NCBI GenBank assembly: GCA_029783825.1
Contig: JAREIK010005357.1
Coordinates: 1-64,000 of the forward strand
Reading direction: 5' to 3'
From: Sapria himalayana
Taxonomy: Eukaryota > Streptophyta > Magnoliopsida > Malpighiales > Rafflesiaceae
DNA length: 64,000 nt
Positions 26,121 to 37,649 of the stretch are shown here, piece after piece (the first letter of the stretch is position 1; each line of letters opens with the position of its first letter). A program made the position numbers and the translations under genes. Under the pieces are notes generated by a model, which ran no database searches, was not told where the DNA came from, and saw only the letters and a program-made list of their open reading frames with translations.

Positions 26121-27689
26121 CTTTCCCTCTCTAGAGATTATTTGAGAACTTTATCCAGTCACTGTTCCGGTTGTAAGCCTGAATCTTAGCCTCAATCTCA
26201 GCTGGCAAAATTATTCTTTTTTTTTTTACTTTTTCCTCTCCATTTATCTAGTGCGATATATCAGTCACATATGCTACCATCAATGACTCAACTACACACC
26301 TACAAAGGCATGCACAAACACATACACCCACACACTATTCATATGTACCGTCGTGTCAACTATTGTATATAAGCATGCATAAACACTCCATATTTCACTA
26401 GTCGTGCATTTAACAAAGTTTTAAAAATAAGAAAAATGGGTGTAGGAGCTAAACATCTACATGTGAGAGTGGCTCTAGGTTGGCAAAATATTGAATCTGG
26501 ATTACTTACAAAAAGCACAACGTGCAGCCCCAATTGCTCCATTAACCTCGACAAAGAAACTCAAGTTCAAAACCATGAGTTCATTTCTGTAGGTTATGCT
26601 TGCTCGAGTTTATTGTGATGGCTTTAGCAGCATAAAGATAAAAAGAGGGGCAATGATAAGGTGCATATTTATTTTATTAAATATGAAATATGGTATTGTC
26701 ATACTTGAATGTATCTATATCCTTTTCTTTCTATTAAATGATTTGTTTTTTTTCTTTAATCATGATTTAGAGTGAACTTGTCAACTTCAACAAATCAAGG
26801 GATTTTTGCCACGGGTGGCTTCTTCATTTCAATCCAGAGAAAACCATCAAGTTAAATTCATCTTCTTCATCTTCAGTTTATGCATAATCTCTTGATCAAA
26901 CCACCAACTTAACATGGCCGCTCACATAGAAATCTATATGGCAAAGATGCAATATTGAAAGAAGAAACGAATCCAAACTGAATATTGTGTCAAAATCGAA
27001 TTCAAGCCCGAATTTGTCATCATCAAGCGAGGCATACATTGATGAAGATCTTGATTTTTAAAATTCAATAACATGGCAATGACTATCATTAACAATGATG
27101 CCCATTTCCATGCTATTTCCAGATGCACTAGTTTGTTAATATTTTTCAAACAAGCTTCATATTTTGGAATTTTTATTTAGAAATGTATTATTTCCATACA
27201 AAACTCCTTTTTAACTTTCTTATAATTAATCATGGACTAATACGTGAAGCTGAGTAACACAGAAGAATATGTTGATGGATAGTTCACTGGGAATCTTGGG
27301 GAAATCTTAATTTGGTAATTTAAAATTAAGCTCATGATTATATCGTTGTATGAAATTTCTTGCAAATAGTAGTTGGTGTTGCATGCACTAGTCTATCTGT
27401 TTATCAGTGACATTGTGTTGTGTTCTTTATTAGTTTGTAAAATGTTGTATGTTATGCTCCATGTGCAGGTGTAATAATTTTCTTTATCTGGGTGAAGTAC
27501 CAAAGGACAAAGAACTAGAATATGCTAACCATGCCTGAGAGACCTATATGTGTGTTTTTAAGCCCTTGATTATTTCCTTCTATTGACTTTGATGGTATGT
27601 GTATTAGCATGAAAGTACATGTGTTTGTGTTTACACACACACAGCACGCACGCACATACATACATGCACAAGTATACATACATGCAACT
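26121..27689 (+). other. Copy B interior between exons; origin partly unknown
   Basis: 27420-27640 is shared with copy C (reverse complement of about 38620-38880; common 'CATGCCTGAGAGACCTATATG' region), so it belongs to the element family. 26280-27150 is less AT-rich and I find no counterpart in copies A or C. A 60-residue open frame at 26436-26618 and a stretch near 26900-27060 show no recognisable domain. This part may be captured host DNA or a family-specific intron; the sequence alone does not decide. Confidence 0.4.
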
Positions 27690-27850
27690 GATCGCAAGGT
27701 TAAAAAGAGTGTTGTTGGAAGAGCAACTAGATATAAAAGAGCATTGGCAGATAAAAGGAAGAAGGAGATGGAGGTGGAGAGGAAATACATACTAGAACTA
27801 AATGAAGCAATGTTGATGGCCATGGAGGGACATGCTCGGGTGCTAGAGTA
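27690..27850 (+). pseudogene. Copy B C-terminal coiled-coil exon
   Basis: Reads 'KVKKSVVGRATRYKRALADK' then 'RKKEMEVERKYILELNEAML' and ends 'GHARVLE' at a TAG (27849-27851). It is charged and heptad-like, as expected for the C-terminal coiled coil of the TNP1-like CACTA protein. The exon is open from its start near 27690. By position it is the last coding exon of copy B, about 400 bp before the subterminal repeats at 28125-28230. Confidence 0.5.
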
Positions 27851-28254
27851 GTATGTAGATATTGAAAAGGTGGGGGTGAGAAAGCAACGTAAATTTCACA
27901 AATAGATTATACTTTATGCACTGTCATTAAATACATTGATGAAGAATAAGATGTAATCACGTTTTGTTATATTTCTATTTTAACTATGTAACAAATTATA
28001 TAAAAATATTTTATTAATTGATTTTATTTTTTGTTAATTATAAACAATGGTTTATAGTTATGTTTTTATAAAAATATGTAATTAAACTTTATGTAAAAAA
28101 TTAAAAATGTGAAAATAATTTTGGAATGAAAATAGCTAGAGATTTTTTCCTCGCTAATTAGCTAGAGATTTTTTCCTCGATAATTTAGCTATGGAATTTT
28201 CTATTGCTAATTTTGATAGGGAAAATATTTACTCTTTAATTTTTGTGACAAACA

Positions 28255-28262
28255 CTTTGGCT
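28255..28262. repeat. hAT target-site duplication, left copy
   Basis: CTTTGGCT immediately before the hAT left terminus. The right copy is CTTTAGAT at 31744-31751: 8 bp with 6 matches, the length made by hAT transposases. Confidence 0.7.
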
Positions 28263-28985
28263 TAGAGGTGTCAAATGGGCTGATTCGTGCCATGCCTAGC
28301 CCAGTACTACACTAGAATTTCCCATGCCCATGTCCATGCCATGTCATGCCGAGTCTAACCGGGCCTCATGCTGTGCCTAGCCCGACACGGTACCATCACC
28401 TGGTTGGCTCAGTACCTCAGTCACGAGCCAAGGTACCAATACCGTACTACCCCATTTGGGCTGAGGCTCAGCCTTACTGATCTGGAAACTGGGCAGGCCC
28501 AAATCTGAACCAACCCCAACCCCAAAGACCTATTACGGGCTTACGGCCAATAGTTCACATATTTAAAAAAAATTATTTGAAATTTAGCCATTGGATTTTG
28601 CCTCCAATAGCTATGGGGTAGAATCTAATGCCCCACATGATTCTACCCCAAAAAAATTATTAAAAAATTCAAAAAAAATACTTTTTTAAAAAAAAATTTA
28701 GTTTTTTTCTATAAAAGCCCCCCACCCCTTCTCTAATTTTTATGTTTTTCAAAAACATAAAATCTCACATTCTCTCTCTCTCTCTCTCAAACATCTCTCC
28801 TAAAATTATCTCTCTTGGGATTTCAGCTCGGCTTTTCGGGACTCGCAATTAGTTAGTATTTGCATTGGTCTTTAGAAGTTAGATTTTTGGTGCATGTACT
28901 TTTTCATTATACTACTTTATGGGTATTTCTATTTTTTCTCTATCTCTACTCTTTAAGCTATCCTCTTGTCTAAAAAAACCAAAAA

Positions 28986-29474
28986 ATGACAATTACAAAT
29001 ACTAATAAAATTAATTTAAATTTAGAAAATGAAAATATTACACAAAAGTCCGAGGTTGCTGAAAGTTTGATTTCTCTAGTCGCCCCAGCCGAAATATCTA
29101 AAAAACAAAAAACAAAAAGGACTTCTATAGTTTTGACTCATTTTAATATAATAAAACAAAAAAATATTAGGGGTGAGGAAGAAGAAATGACACTGTGCAA
29201 ATATTGTAAAAAAATTTTAACTTGTAAGAGTGCGTTTGGGACTAGACATCTTAAAAGGCATGTCGAATTATGCACCAAAACACATGGTGCATTAGATCCT
29301 AGGAAAACCCAACTTAGCTCTATATTTTTTAAGACTGGATCTAGTTTAGTCTCAAAGTTTACCCCCTTCATATGTCATAGAGAGTTCGGTTGGGAAGGCA
29401 TGACCAAACTTATCACATTGTTGGATCTTCCGATTCGATTTTTGGAAGATCCCAAGAAAGTGAGCATCATGTAG
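28986..29474 (+). pseudogene. hAT transposase N-terminus with BED zinc finger
   Basis: An open segment of 162 codons from an ATG at 28986 to an in-frame TAG at 29472. Residues 60-100 form a BED-type finger: 'LCKYCKKIL' (Cys-x2-Cys) followed by 'HLKRHVELC', with the His pair in place. BED fingers of hAT transposases bind the subterminal repeats. Downstream, 'RFLEDPKKVSIM' leads into a stop where the RNase H-like core should continue. The next open segment (29577) is in the same frame, so only nonsense changes separate the two. Confidence 0.85.
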
Positions 29475-29576
29475 ACATATTTGTAGTCTGCTTATCATAG
29501 AGTTTCTAGGTCCACATCTTGGAACGACATACTAAAATATTATAAGTTAGAAAAATAATTAATAATTAATGAACTT

Positions 29577-30185
29577 ATGGTATATAGTAGAGTAGTGTCC
29601 GTGACATTTGATATCTGGACTAGTCACGATCATACATCTTATGCATGTCTCACCACCCACTATGTAGATTCTAAATGGCATGTGAATAGAAAAATGTTAG
29701 GAGTCTCTAAGATTCTCCATCCTCATGATGGGCTTGCCATTTTTGAGTGTATGATAAAAATCTTTAGAGAATATAAAATTCAAAATAAAATATTTAGTAT
29801 CATAATCAATAATGCATCAAATAATGGAGTAGTAATTAACATGTTTGTTAGGAATAATAGAGATGCACCATTAAGAGAGATTTTCCACTTCTGATGCATG
29901 TGTCACGTGGTTAACATGATTCTACTTGTGGGGATGAAGGTGTGTTTCCTCGCTTTGTAAAACATATGTAACTCACTAAAATATATTTGCATGCCTCGCA
30001 AACAATTAGAGCTATGTAGTCTTTGTTTGTCTACGAATCTTAAGAAGAAGAAATTCCAATCGGATGTGAGACATTTTTTGAATTACACGTACCTAATATT
30101 GGTGTCATGTGTTGGATACAAACATGTGATATCTGACTACGTCAATAGTAAGAGTGACGAACATTTTATTGACGATACTAACTAG
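29577..30185 (+). pseudogene. hAT transposase RNase H-like core, catalytic Asp changed
   Basis: In the frame of the BED segment. It contains 'VSVTFDIWTSHDHTSYACLT' with the first catalytic Asp, 'HYVDSKWHVNRKMLG', and 'SIIINNASNNGVVINMF'. In hAT proteins the last motif is usually Asp-Asn-Ala-Ser; here the Asp is Asn, which should destroy one of the three acidic catalytic residues. A stop follows 'REIFHF' (about 29892) and the frame resumes at 29991 as 'MPRKQLELCSLCLSTNLKKK'. A frameshift between 30185 and 30230 separates it from the C-terminal part. Confidence 0.82.
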
Positions 30186-30229
30186 GCTTTAGGAATTTAA
30201 TTTATGAAATTTTTAAAGATTTTTATGAC

Positions 30230-30928
30230 ATGAACATGTGTTCGTTGGTTTATACTCCCACGACTTGCATTGCACTCAGGTGCATATGCAACATTAGTAG
30301 CATGTTTAGGAAGTATCTAGCTGATCCGAAACTTAGCCATATGGTTATAGAGATAGAAACCAAGTATTTAAAGTACTGGTCTACCATTCCATCTCTTTAT
30401 TGTCTCGCTACATGCATGAACCTTAGGGTTAATGTGGAAGAGGTAGATAATATTTTGACTTACATTTCCTCGTACATGAACCTGGAAGATTCGCCAAAAG
30501 GGTTCATTCACGAGAAGTTGACTGACCTTTTCACATATTATGATACTACGTATGGTATAAGTAGTAGTAAAGCTGTGAGTATGGACATTGGTACCATATT
30601 CAGAGATAATGATTTTTCCTTATAGTTAGCTAGGGAGAAACGACAGGGTGGACCGTCGAATAGGAGCGAGCTATCTCGGTACTTAGATACCGATTACTGC
30701 TCAATCCTATCACAGTGTGATACTAAGAATCTTAATATATTACCGTGGTGGAAATCATATGAGTCTACCTTTCTGATGCTATCTAAGATAGCACGAGATC
30801 TACTGACTCCTCCGGTGTCGAGCATAGCATCGGAGCATACTTTTTCTATTGTAGTGAATGTGATTTTGGACAGGAGATGGAAATTATGTCAAGATATTGT
30901 TGAGGCTTTAGTATGCATGAAGGATTGA
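30230..30928 (+). pseudogene. hAT transposase C-terminus with dimerisation domain
   Basis: One frame from 30230 to a TGA at 30926-30928, with one internal TAG at 30623-30625. The first part ('LADPKLSHMVIEIETKYLKY') resembles the hAT RNase H-like fold insertion (DUF4413 type). The end carries the hAT dimerisation signature: 'ELSRYLDTDY', 'ILPWWKSYESTF', 'ARDLLTPPVSSIASEHTFS' with the conserved catalytic Glu, and 'VEALVCMKD'. Length and order match the family. Decay is modest: one stop and one frameshift relative to the upstream part. Confidence 0.85.
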
Positions 30929-31743
30929 GAGGATTCGATGTTTAGCATCAAGGATCGTGCTAGGACTGGGAGTGGGACTGCACGAATGCAGGAGAGTTGA
31001 TTGCTGATGATGATCCATGTGATAGTGATATTGATATTGAGGTTAAGGATGATAATGATATGAGAATGCATGATTGATGAGGCTGCTACTTGATGCTTGA
31101 TGGTTGATGATTTCTAGATTATGACATGCCGACTACTACACTTTTATTAGAGTTATGCTTTTCCTTATGAGTTATGTTTGATTCAGATTTTTGATTTCGC
31201 TGTTTTGTACTTATTTTTAATTACATTGTATTTGGTTTAGTTTGGCCATTTGGCACTTGGCTTTGTGAGTGTGACTTTGTTATTTTTGTTAAATAAATTG
31301 TGTTTGTTTTATTTTTATTTTTAATAATTTCATTTAAAATTTTAAAATATAATTCTAATAAATTATAATCTAATTAAAACATAATTAAAACAAATAACAT
31401 AAAAAAATAAACTTTATAACTATTCAAATATTTACAATTTACAATTTAAATATTTTTAAACATTATCTAATTTATATTTTATAATTACTTAAATATTCTA
31501 TACAAAAAATAAAATAAATTAATAAAAAATTTTTAATTTTTTTAAGCCACCTCGTACAGACCTGACCTAGCACGACCTAAAATCGGTCGTGCCAACCGGG
31601 CCATACCGAGCCTTGCTTGAATAAACCATGTAGGGCCAGGAATGGCACGGTTACTGTAGACCTGCCTAGCCCGGCATAGTAGCATGGTTGGGCATTCAAA
31701 AACCATGCTGGGCCGGCCTAGAACGAACCATTTGACACTTCTA

Positions 31744-31751
31744 CTTTAGAT
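31744..31751. repeat. hAT target-site duplication, right copy
   Basis: CTTTAGAT directly after the hAT right terminus, pairing with CTTTGGCT at 28255-28262. Confidence 0.7.
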
Positions 31752-31855
31752 TGGGAAAAGGTTCCTTGTTAATCCATCGTTATATCTACTTTAGCTACAG
31801 AAAAACTCCATTTAGCTAGGAAATTTTTACAAGCTATTTGTGATTTTTTTTAGTG

Positions 31856-32491
31856 ATCTCTATTTATCTATCTATATATTTGTTTCTATCTATGTGTATG
31901 TATTTATCTATCTATCTATCTATATATTTGTCAATCAATCAATCAATCTATTGATCTATCCGAGTCTATCATTTTATCTATAAATCTGTCTATCAAACTA
32001 TCTATCATTTTGTATATCAATCTTTTTATCAATCTGTCTATCTATCTATATATCTATCTATGTCTCTATCTATCTATCTATCTATCTACTTATCTATCTA
32101 AAAATTTGTTTATCTATCTGTCTATCTATCTGCCTATCAATCTATCAATAAATTTGTCTATCAATCTATCTTTCTATCTATCTATCTATATGTCTATCTA
32201 TCGGTATATCTATCTGTCTATCTTTCTAGTCTATCATTTTGTCTATTTATATATCAATCTATTTGTTTATCTATTATAATGTCTCTCTATCTGTCAATCT
32301 TTATATCTATCTATTTATCTATCTATTTATCTACTGTCTATCTATCTATTTGCCAATCAATTAATCTATTTGTCAATCAATCAATCAAATCAATCAAACA
32401 ATCTATCTATATGTCTATCTATTTATCTATATATCTATTTGTATATCTATCTATCGATCAATCAATCTATCTATCTATCTGTCTATCTATC

Positions 32492-32532
<41 letters not shown>

Positions 32533-34145
32533 ATCTATCTATCTATTTGTTTATCTATCTTTCTATCTATCAATCTATCTATTTGTCTCGCTATCTATCT
32601 ATAGCTCTATCTCTCTATATGTATATATATCTTTCTATCTATCTGTCTATCTATCTATCTATCTGTTTATTGAGCTATCTATCTATCTACCAATCTATTT
32701 GTCTATCTATATGTCTATCTATCTATCTATTTATCTTTCTTTCTATATTTCAATCTTTCTATTTGTCTATCTTTCAATCTTAGTATCTATCTGTCTATCT
32801 ATCTCTCTATTTATTTGTATATTTAACTGTTTATATATGTGTATCTATCTTTCTATCAATCTATCTATCTATCAACTATCTATCTGCCTATCAATCTGTA
32901 TATCAATCTATCTATCAATATGTCTATCTATCAATCTATCTAACTATCAATCATTTTTTCTATCTATCTATTTATCTATCTATCTCTCTGTCTGTCTATG
33001 TATCTATCTATATATCTATATAGCTATATGTCTATCAATCTATCTATATATTTGTCTATATATTTGTTTATCTATCTAACGGTCTAAATAACTAACTAAC
33101 TATTTGTCTATCTATCTATCTATCTATTTATCCATCTGGCAATCTGTCGGTCTATCTATATGTTGATCTATCTAGCTATCTTTCTATGTTTCAATTTGTC
33201 TATCTATATATCTATATATCTATATATCTATATTTATCTATATATCTATATATTTGTCTGTCTATCTATCTCTCTATCTAATATATATTTATATGTCTAT
33301 TTATATGTTTTACAATCTGTCTATCTACCTACCTACCTATCTATCTATCTATCTATATGTCTGTCTATCTATCCATATATCTATCTATCTGTCTATCTAT
33401 CTATCTTTCTTTCTATATAAATATATATTTGACTATCTACCTATCTACCTATCTATCTATCTATCAATCTATCTATAAATCTATCAATCTTTATATCAAT
33501 ATTTCTATCATTGTGTCTATCTATAAATCTATCAATCTTTATATCAATATTCCTATCATTGTGTCTATCTATCTATCTATCAACAATATATCTATCTTTT
33601 TACCTATATCTCTACCTATCTATCTATGAATATGTCTATCTTTCTATTTATCAATCTAACTTTCAATCTACCTATCAATCTATCTATCACTCGGTGTATC
33701 AATCTGTCTATAATTCTATCTATCAATCTTTTTGTCTCTCTATATATCTATCTATCTATCTATTTGTCTATTTATCTATCTATTTATATAATTATCTATC
33801 TGTCTATCTATATGTGTATCTATTTGTCTATCTATCTCTCTTTCTAACTATCTACCTAACTATTTATCAATATGTCTATCTATCTGTCTATCATTTTATC
33901 TATTAATATTTTTATCAATCTACCTATCAATCTATCTATCTATCAATCAATCTATCTATCTATTTATCTATTTATCTATTAATCTATCTGTATATATATT
34001 TGTATCTATCTATCTATATATATATCTTTCTATCTATATGTCTATCTATTTGTCTATCTATATATCTATATATCTTTCTATTTATCTATCAATCAATCTA
34101 TCTATCTATCTATCTATGTAAATATCTTTGATCTATCAATCTATC
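31856..34145. repeat. Degenerate (TATC)n satellite, block 4
   Basis: Continuation of the TATC array on the right of CACTA copy B, including an (AT)n run at 32497-32530 and (AATC)n near 31930-31948. It ends where CACTA copy D begins. No gene is present. Confidence 0.95.
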
Positions 34146-34679
34146 CATATGAAATTTTCCCATCGCTAAAATAGAAAAACGACAAATTATTGATGAAAAT
34201 TATTCCAATCTAAAGTGCTCTTCATAAAATATTAACGAGAAAAATCCTTAGCAAATTTTTTAATGATAGAAATTCCATAGCTAATTATAATTTTTCCCTT
34301 GCTTATTTTGATTGTAATTAAGAAAAGTAATTAATATTTTTTGATTGAAAATGTACAAAAAATTCTCTAGCTAAATTAGCTATGGAAAATTCCTTTCCAA
34401 TATTAATTCCAAAGATATTTTCAGAATTTTATTTTTTTACAAAATATTTAATTACATATTTTTAAATTTTTATATTAAATTGAATAAAAACATATACTAT
34501 AAACATTATTTAAATTAACAAAAAGAAAAAGCAATTAATAAACTATTCTGATACAATAGTTACATAGTTAAAACTAAAATATAATATAGGTATATAATTA
34601 TTTTGAACTAAATCATCATCCTCATCATATGATGCATTTGTGATAGGTTCTCATGTGTGGATACTCTGCTGGAACTCTG

Positions 34680-34800
34680 TGTGCTATCTATCTTGTCAAG
34701 GCTACTAACTTTGACTCCATATAGGTCATCTTCTATTGTATTACATTCTTCATTTTTTTCATCTTATCATTAACTTCTTTCATTTTCTATATATACATCA
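34680..34800 (-). pseudogene. Copy D coiled-coil relic of TNP1-like protein
   Basis: Sequence including 'TAACTTTGACTCCATATAGG' parallels copy C around 39569-39588 ('TAACTATGACTCTATATAGG'). In copy C this is the end of the coiled-coil exon block. Only about 120 bp remain and no reading frame survives. Confidence 0.45.
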
Positions 34801-35034
34801 ATTCAAAATTAAATGATACGAAGGTTGGAAACTTATTACTTTAGCAAAATTATATATCTGACCATCACTTATATAGCATTTACCAATATGCATGAAGAAT
34901 TCTGATTCAGAGAATTATGTAGTTTTGCAGCACATATATAGCATTTACCAATCATTGTGCAACATTTTATCCATAAAACAAATATTGAATTTCCAACAGA
35001 CTATTTTAGAACATGGAAAAAATAAAATAATTAC

Positions 35035-35175
35035 CCAATAGCTATTGGAATCATCACCAAGAGAGAATCCAGTAACAGATTGATGACCACTACCGTAGCC
35101 ATATGGCACATCGTGAGAATGAAGCATGTATTTGGTCTTCTCGTACATCAGCTTTAGAACTAACCCATACATAAT
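35035..35175 (-). pseudogene. Captured exon 2 of an SDF2-like (MIR domain) gene
   Basis: Exactly 47 codons on the minus strand, open throughout. It contains 'LKLMYEKTKYMLHSHDVPYG' followed by 'YGSGHQSVTGFSLGDDSN' and ends 'SYW' at a clean donor (TGG|GTAATT). This is the first MIR repeat of plant stromal-cell-derived factor 2-like protein, an ER lumen protein that works with ERdj3B and BiP in glycoprotein folding. Plant SDF2 has the same 'LHSHDVPYGSGSGQQSVTGF' core and an exon border after the Trp. The acceptor side reads ...TCCAA|ATTATG, so the AG appears mutated to AA. The next SDF2 exon is not found downstream. This is a fragment, not a gene. Confidence 0.8.
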
Positions 35176-35450
35176 TTGGATGAAGGAATCAACATTACTC
35201 AGATGAAAATCATTTAGTTTATTTAACTTGCACGATACTAGAATCAAACATCATATTTGATACTCATGATGCATTTTAGTTTTGAATAATAAGGATCAGA
35301 AAATACTTAAAAAAATTCAATTTATATAAAATATAGAGCACATGAAATATTTTGGCTTCCAGTCTGACAAAGTTTCCCATTACTGATTCCATCAATTAGG
35401 TATATCTTTATGAATCCACCTGTAGGGCGGGTGGATTCTATGTTTCTTAC

Positions 35451-35590
35451 CTCAATTCCTTCCGAAGAAGTGATTGATGTTGGTGCTAAGGATGGCTAAT
35501 CCATGTCTAAGTTAAGATACAAAAAAATGAAAACATCAAGAAGATTCTTGGGCTGCAACAACATAAGGAGTATGATAGTGTCAAAGCAAA
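35451..35590 (-). pseudogene. Captured exon 1 of the SDF2-like gene (signal peptide region)
   Basis: Upstream of the MIR exon, the minus strand reads 'VFIFLYLNLDMD', a stop, then 'PSLAPTSITSSEGIE' ending at GAG|GTAAGAAAC. Plant SDF2 begins with a hydrophobic signal peptide ending in a similar 'IFLYLSLD' stretch and reaches 'EGVE' just before the 'ITYG' of exon 2. The splice donor at 35450 is intact. The 275-bp gap to exon 2 is then the retained intron. An in-frame stop and no clear ATG show it is dead. The left border near 35590 is approximate. Confidence 0.6.
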
Positions 35591-36563
35591 AAATATGGTA
35601 ATCTCATGATAATGGTAGATCAGGAAAATGATGCCTCGCACATTACAGATTTAGTGATCAATTTCATTCACTTTTATTGGCTATCTTTACTTAGGGTTCC
35701 ATCATTCTTAGTTGATTTTATCACCCTAATCATGATGGCAATGCATATAAGTAGAAGAGTTGTACCCTTCTACACCAGTTGAGTTTATCACATAATACTT
35801 TAACCAACTAAGGAGGATGTTGATCATGCACAACTTAATGAAAAAGTGAACTACAACATCTGCTAAAAATGTCATCATATCTGCTACAAATATACCAATA
35901 GCTTCATATATTATCACCTAAAAAAGGAAGAAAACTATGGATGCCTTCCCTCATAAACACAAACTATGATGCATAGGTGCTGGTAGAATTATAGTGATCA
36001 AGAGGGTAGCAGCACTCTTTGACTAAGAAGAGTGTCAGTAGTAGAAAGGTGGTAATGGTGACACTAATAGTGGTGGCACAGAAAATAACAGCTAACACTA
36101 GGGTCTTTGCTGTTATTTTCTACCGATTCTATGATGAGCCAAAACAACATATTCAAACCTTTCAGTTATGCAAATGATAAGTCTACCTAATAAGGACTCA
36201 TAATTTAACAAAGAAAACTAAAAAGAAGCAGCATTCTTCATGCATATTTTTGTCTAGTCATATTCATGATCACCAAACCAACATAACCCCACTAGATATG
36301 AAATGCAAACCCCAACTTAACAAATATAAACAAATTATAGCGTGATTTATGCTACACACCGGATACGCATAAAGAAGCAACAAAAAAAGACCTCTTGTTT
36401 CACTCAATGGCTTACACTAAATTAACTGGTTAATATTATCGTCATTATTGTTTTTTCACTTGAACGGAAATAATCAGAGCTCATCTTTTTCCATGCCTTA
36501 CTTTTGCCTCTAATATAATGTTGTGTTTAAAATATTTATATAAATGTTACATATATATATATA

Positions 36564-37010
36564 CACTACAAGAAAATCCCATATAACTAGGGATAATTCC
36601 CTAGTAAATGGGCATTTTCCATCGCCAAACCAAACATAGCGACGGATTAACGATGGAACTGTTCCGAATTTAAAGTGAGTGTCACTAAAATTTATTGAGG
36701 AAAAGTGTCCCTAGTTAATAATTTAGCGATGAAAAAATCCCTAGCTAAAAAAAAAATTTCTAGCTAAATTAGCAAGCTAAATTTGAGTTTCCGTCACTAA
36801 ATAGATATAATGACGAAAGCTTTCCCTAAATAAAGTGCTCGTTGCTAAATATTAGCGACAGAAAAAGTCCCTAGCAAAATAAATTTAGCGACGGTAAAAA
36901 TCCCTTGCTAAAATAAAGTTATCCCTAACAAAATTAGCTATGAAAAATTCTCAAGCTAATTTAGCAAGGGAATTTTCCCTTGCTAATTAAGTAAGGTAAT
37001 TGTCCCTAAC
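36564..37010 (-). repeat. Copy C 3' terminus and subterminal repeats
   Basis: After the terminus, short motifs such as 'TCCCTAGCTAAA', 'TTTAGCGACGG' and 'TAGCGATGAAAA' recur in both orientations. CACTA subterminal repeats of this kind are binding sites for the TNPA-type protein. They are less regular than the 5' array at 59846-60400. Confidence 0.7.
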
Positions 37011-37649
37011 TATTTTAATTTAAAAACTATTTCTAAAATTTGATATATTTTAAAATTTTTTAATTAAATAATTTTATATTTTTATATAAAATTGAATAAA
37101 AATAGAAACTATAAATGATAATTTATAATTTTAAAAAAAATCATTTAATAACTTATTCTAATATAATATTTTACATAATTAAAACAAAAAAATAACAAAA
37201 TCTTATTACATCTTATTCATAAATGTATCTACCGATAGTGAATAATGTATAATCAATCCATGCATTGATGTTGCTTTCTCTCCCTATGATCCTTCGATCA
37301 CGAACTTTCTACTGCGAAAAAGTTGTCCGAGTCATGGTGCGTCATGTCTAGTAAAAAATCGCTTCACTTATACAATATTCATATGCGGAATAATATATCA
37401 TTTTTGTAAGAAATTTAAACCACTCAATCAAAGCAAAATAAAAAAAACTTTTTTTTGATAAATATATAATACTACAATATATATACAATATATATATACA
37501 TATATACTAGCATTTCACTAGTACATATATTATTGCAGTATAGGCACATATAAACTGTAGTATTATGTGTACATATATATTGAGTACATATATATTTAGT
37601 ATATATGTACATAAAATAATATTGTATTATACGTACGTATATACTGCAT

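Larger units (their letters stand above)
28263..31743 (+). mobile_element. hAT transposon inside CACTA copy B
   Basis: The left end is TAGAGGTGTCAAATGG (28263). The right end is CCATTTGACACTTCTA (ending 31743), which is inverted with one mismatch. An 8-bp flanking duplication (CTTTGGCT / CTTTAGAT) defines the borders. Subterminal regions (28290-28560, 31550-31740) are rich in GCCCGGC and CATGCC motifs, in contrast to the AT-rich host. A transposase relic lies at 28986-30928. At 3.48 kb it has the size expected of an autonomous hAT. It is inactive through stops and a frameshift. The fragment at 13523-13962 belongs to the same or a close family. Confidence 0.92.
24481..31855 (+). mobile_element. 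CACTA copy B, nested in satellite, containing a hAT element
   Basis: The left terminus is CACTACAAGAAAATATCG at 24481. The right terminus is a decayed TTTTTTTTAGTG ending at 31855. Flanking triplets are ATG and ATC, close to the 3-bp duplication CACTA elements make. Both outer flanks are TATC satellite. Inside are subterminal 'TTAGCTAGGG' motifs at both ends, the Transposase_24 exons (25555-26120), a conserved family segment (27420-27640) and a C-terminal coiled-coil exon (27690-27850). A hAT element occupies 28263-31743. TNP2 and DUF4216 sequences are absent, so copy B is non-autonomous. Without the hAT insert it is about 3.9 kb. Confidence 0.85.
34146..36563 (-). mobile_element. CACTA copy D, 3' part, carrying SDF2 gene fragment
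   Basis: Starts at a decayed terminus (CATATGAAATTTTCCC near 34146) followed by subterminal 'CATCGCTAAAAT' and 'TAGCTAATT' motifs to about 34430. A coiled-coil relic at 34680-34800 parallels copy C 39545-39640. Two exons of an SDF2-like gene lie at about 35590-35451 and 35175-35035. At 36563 the element is interrupted by copy C. Its 5' continuation is at 60569 to about 60995, where the sequence matches copy A 9020-9405 in reverse complement. The rest of the 5' end, including the terminus, is not found in the window. 35700-36560 shows no recognisable gene. Confidence 0.65.

Noticed and set aside
29000..31000. Domesticated hAT transposase gene
   Set aside because: Several in-frame stops, a frameshift and intact element termini with a target duplication point to a dead transposon.
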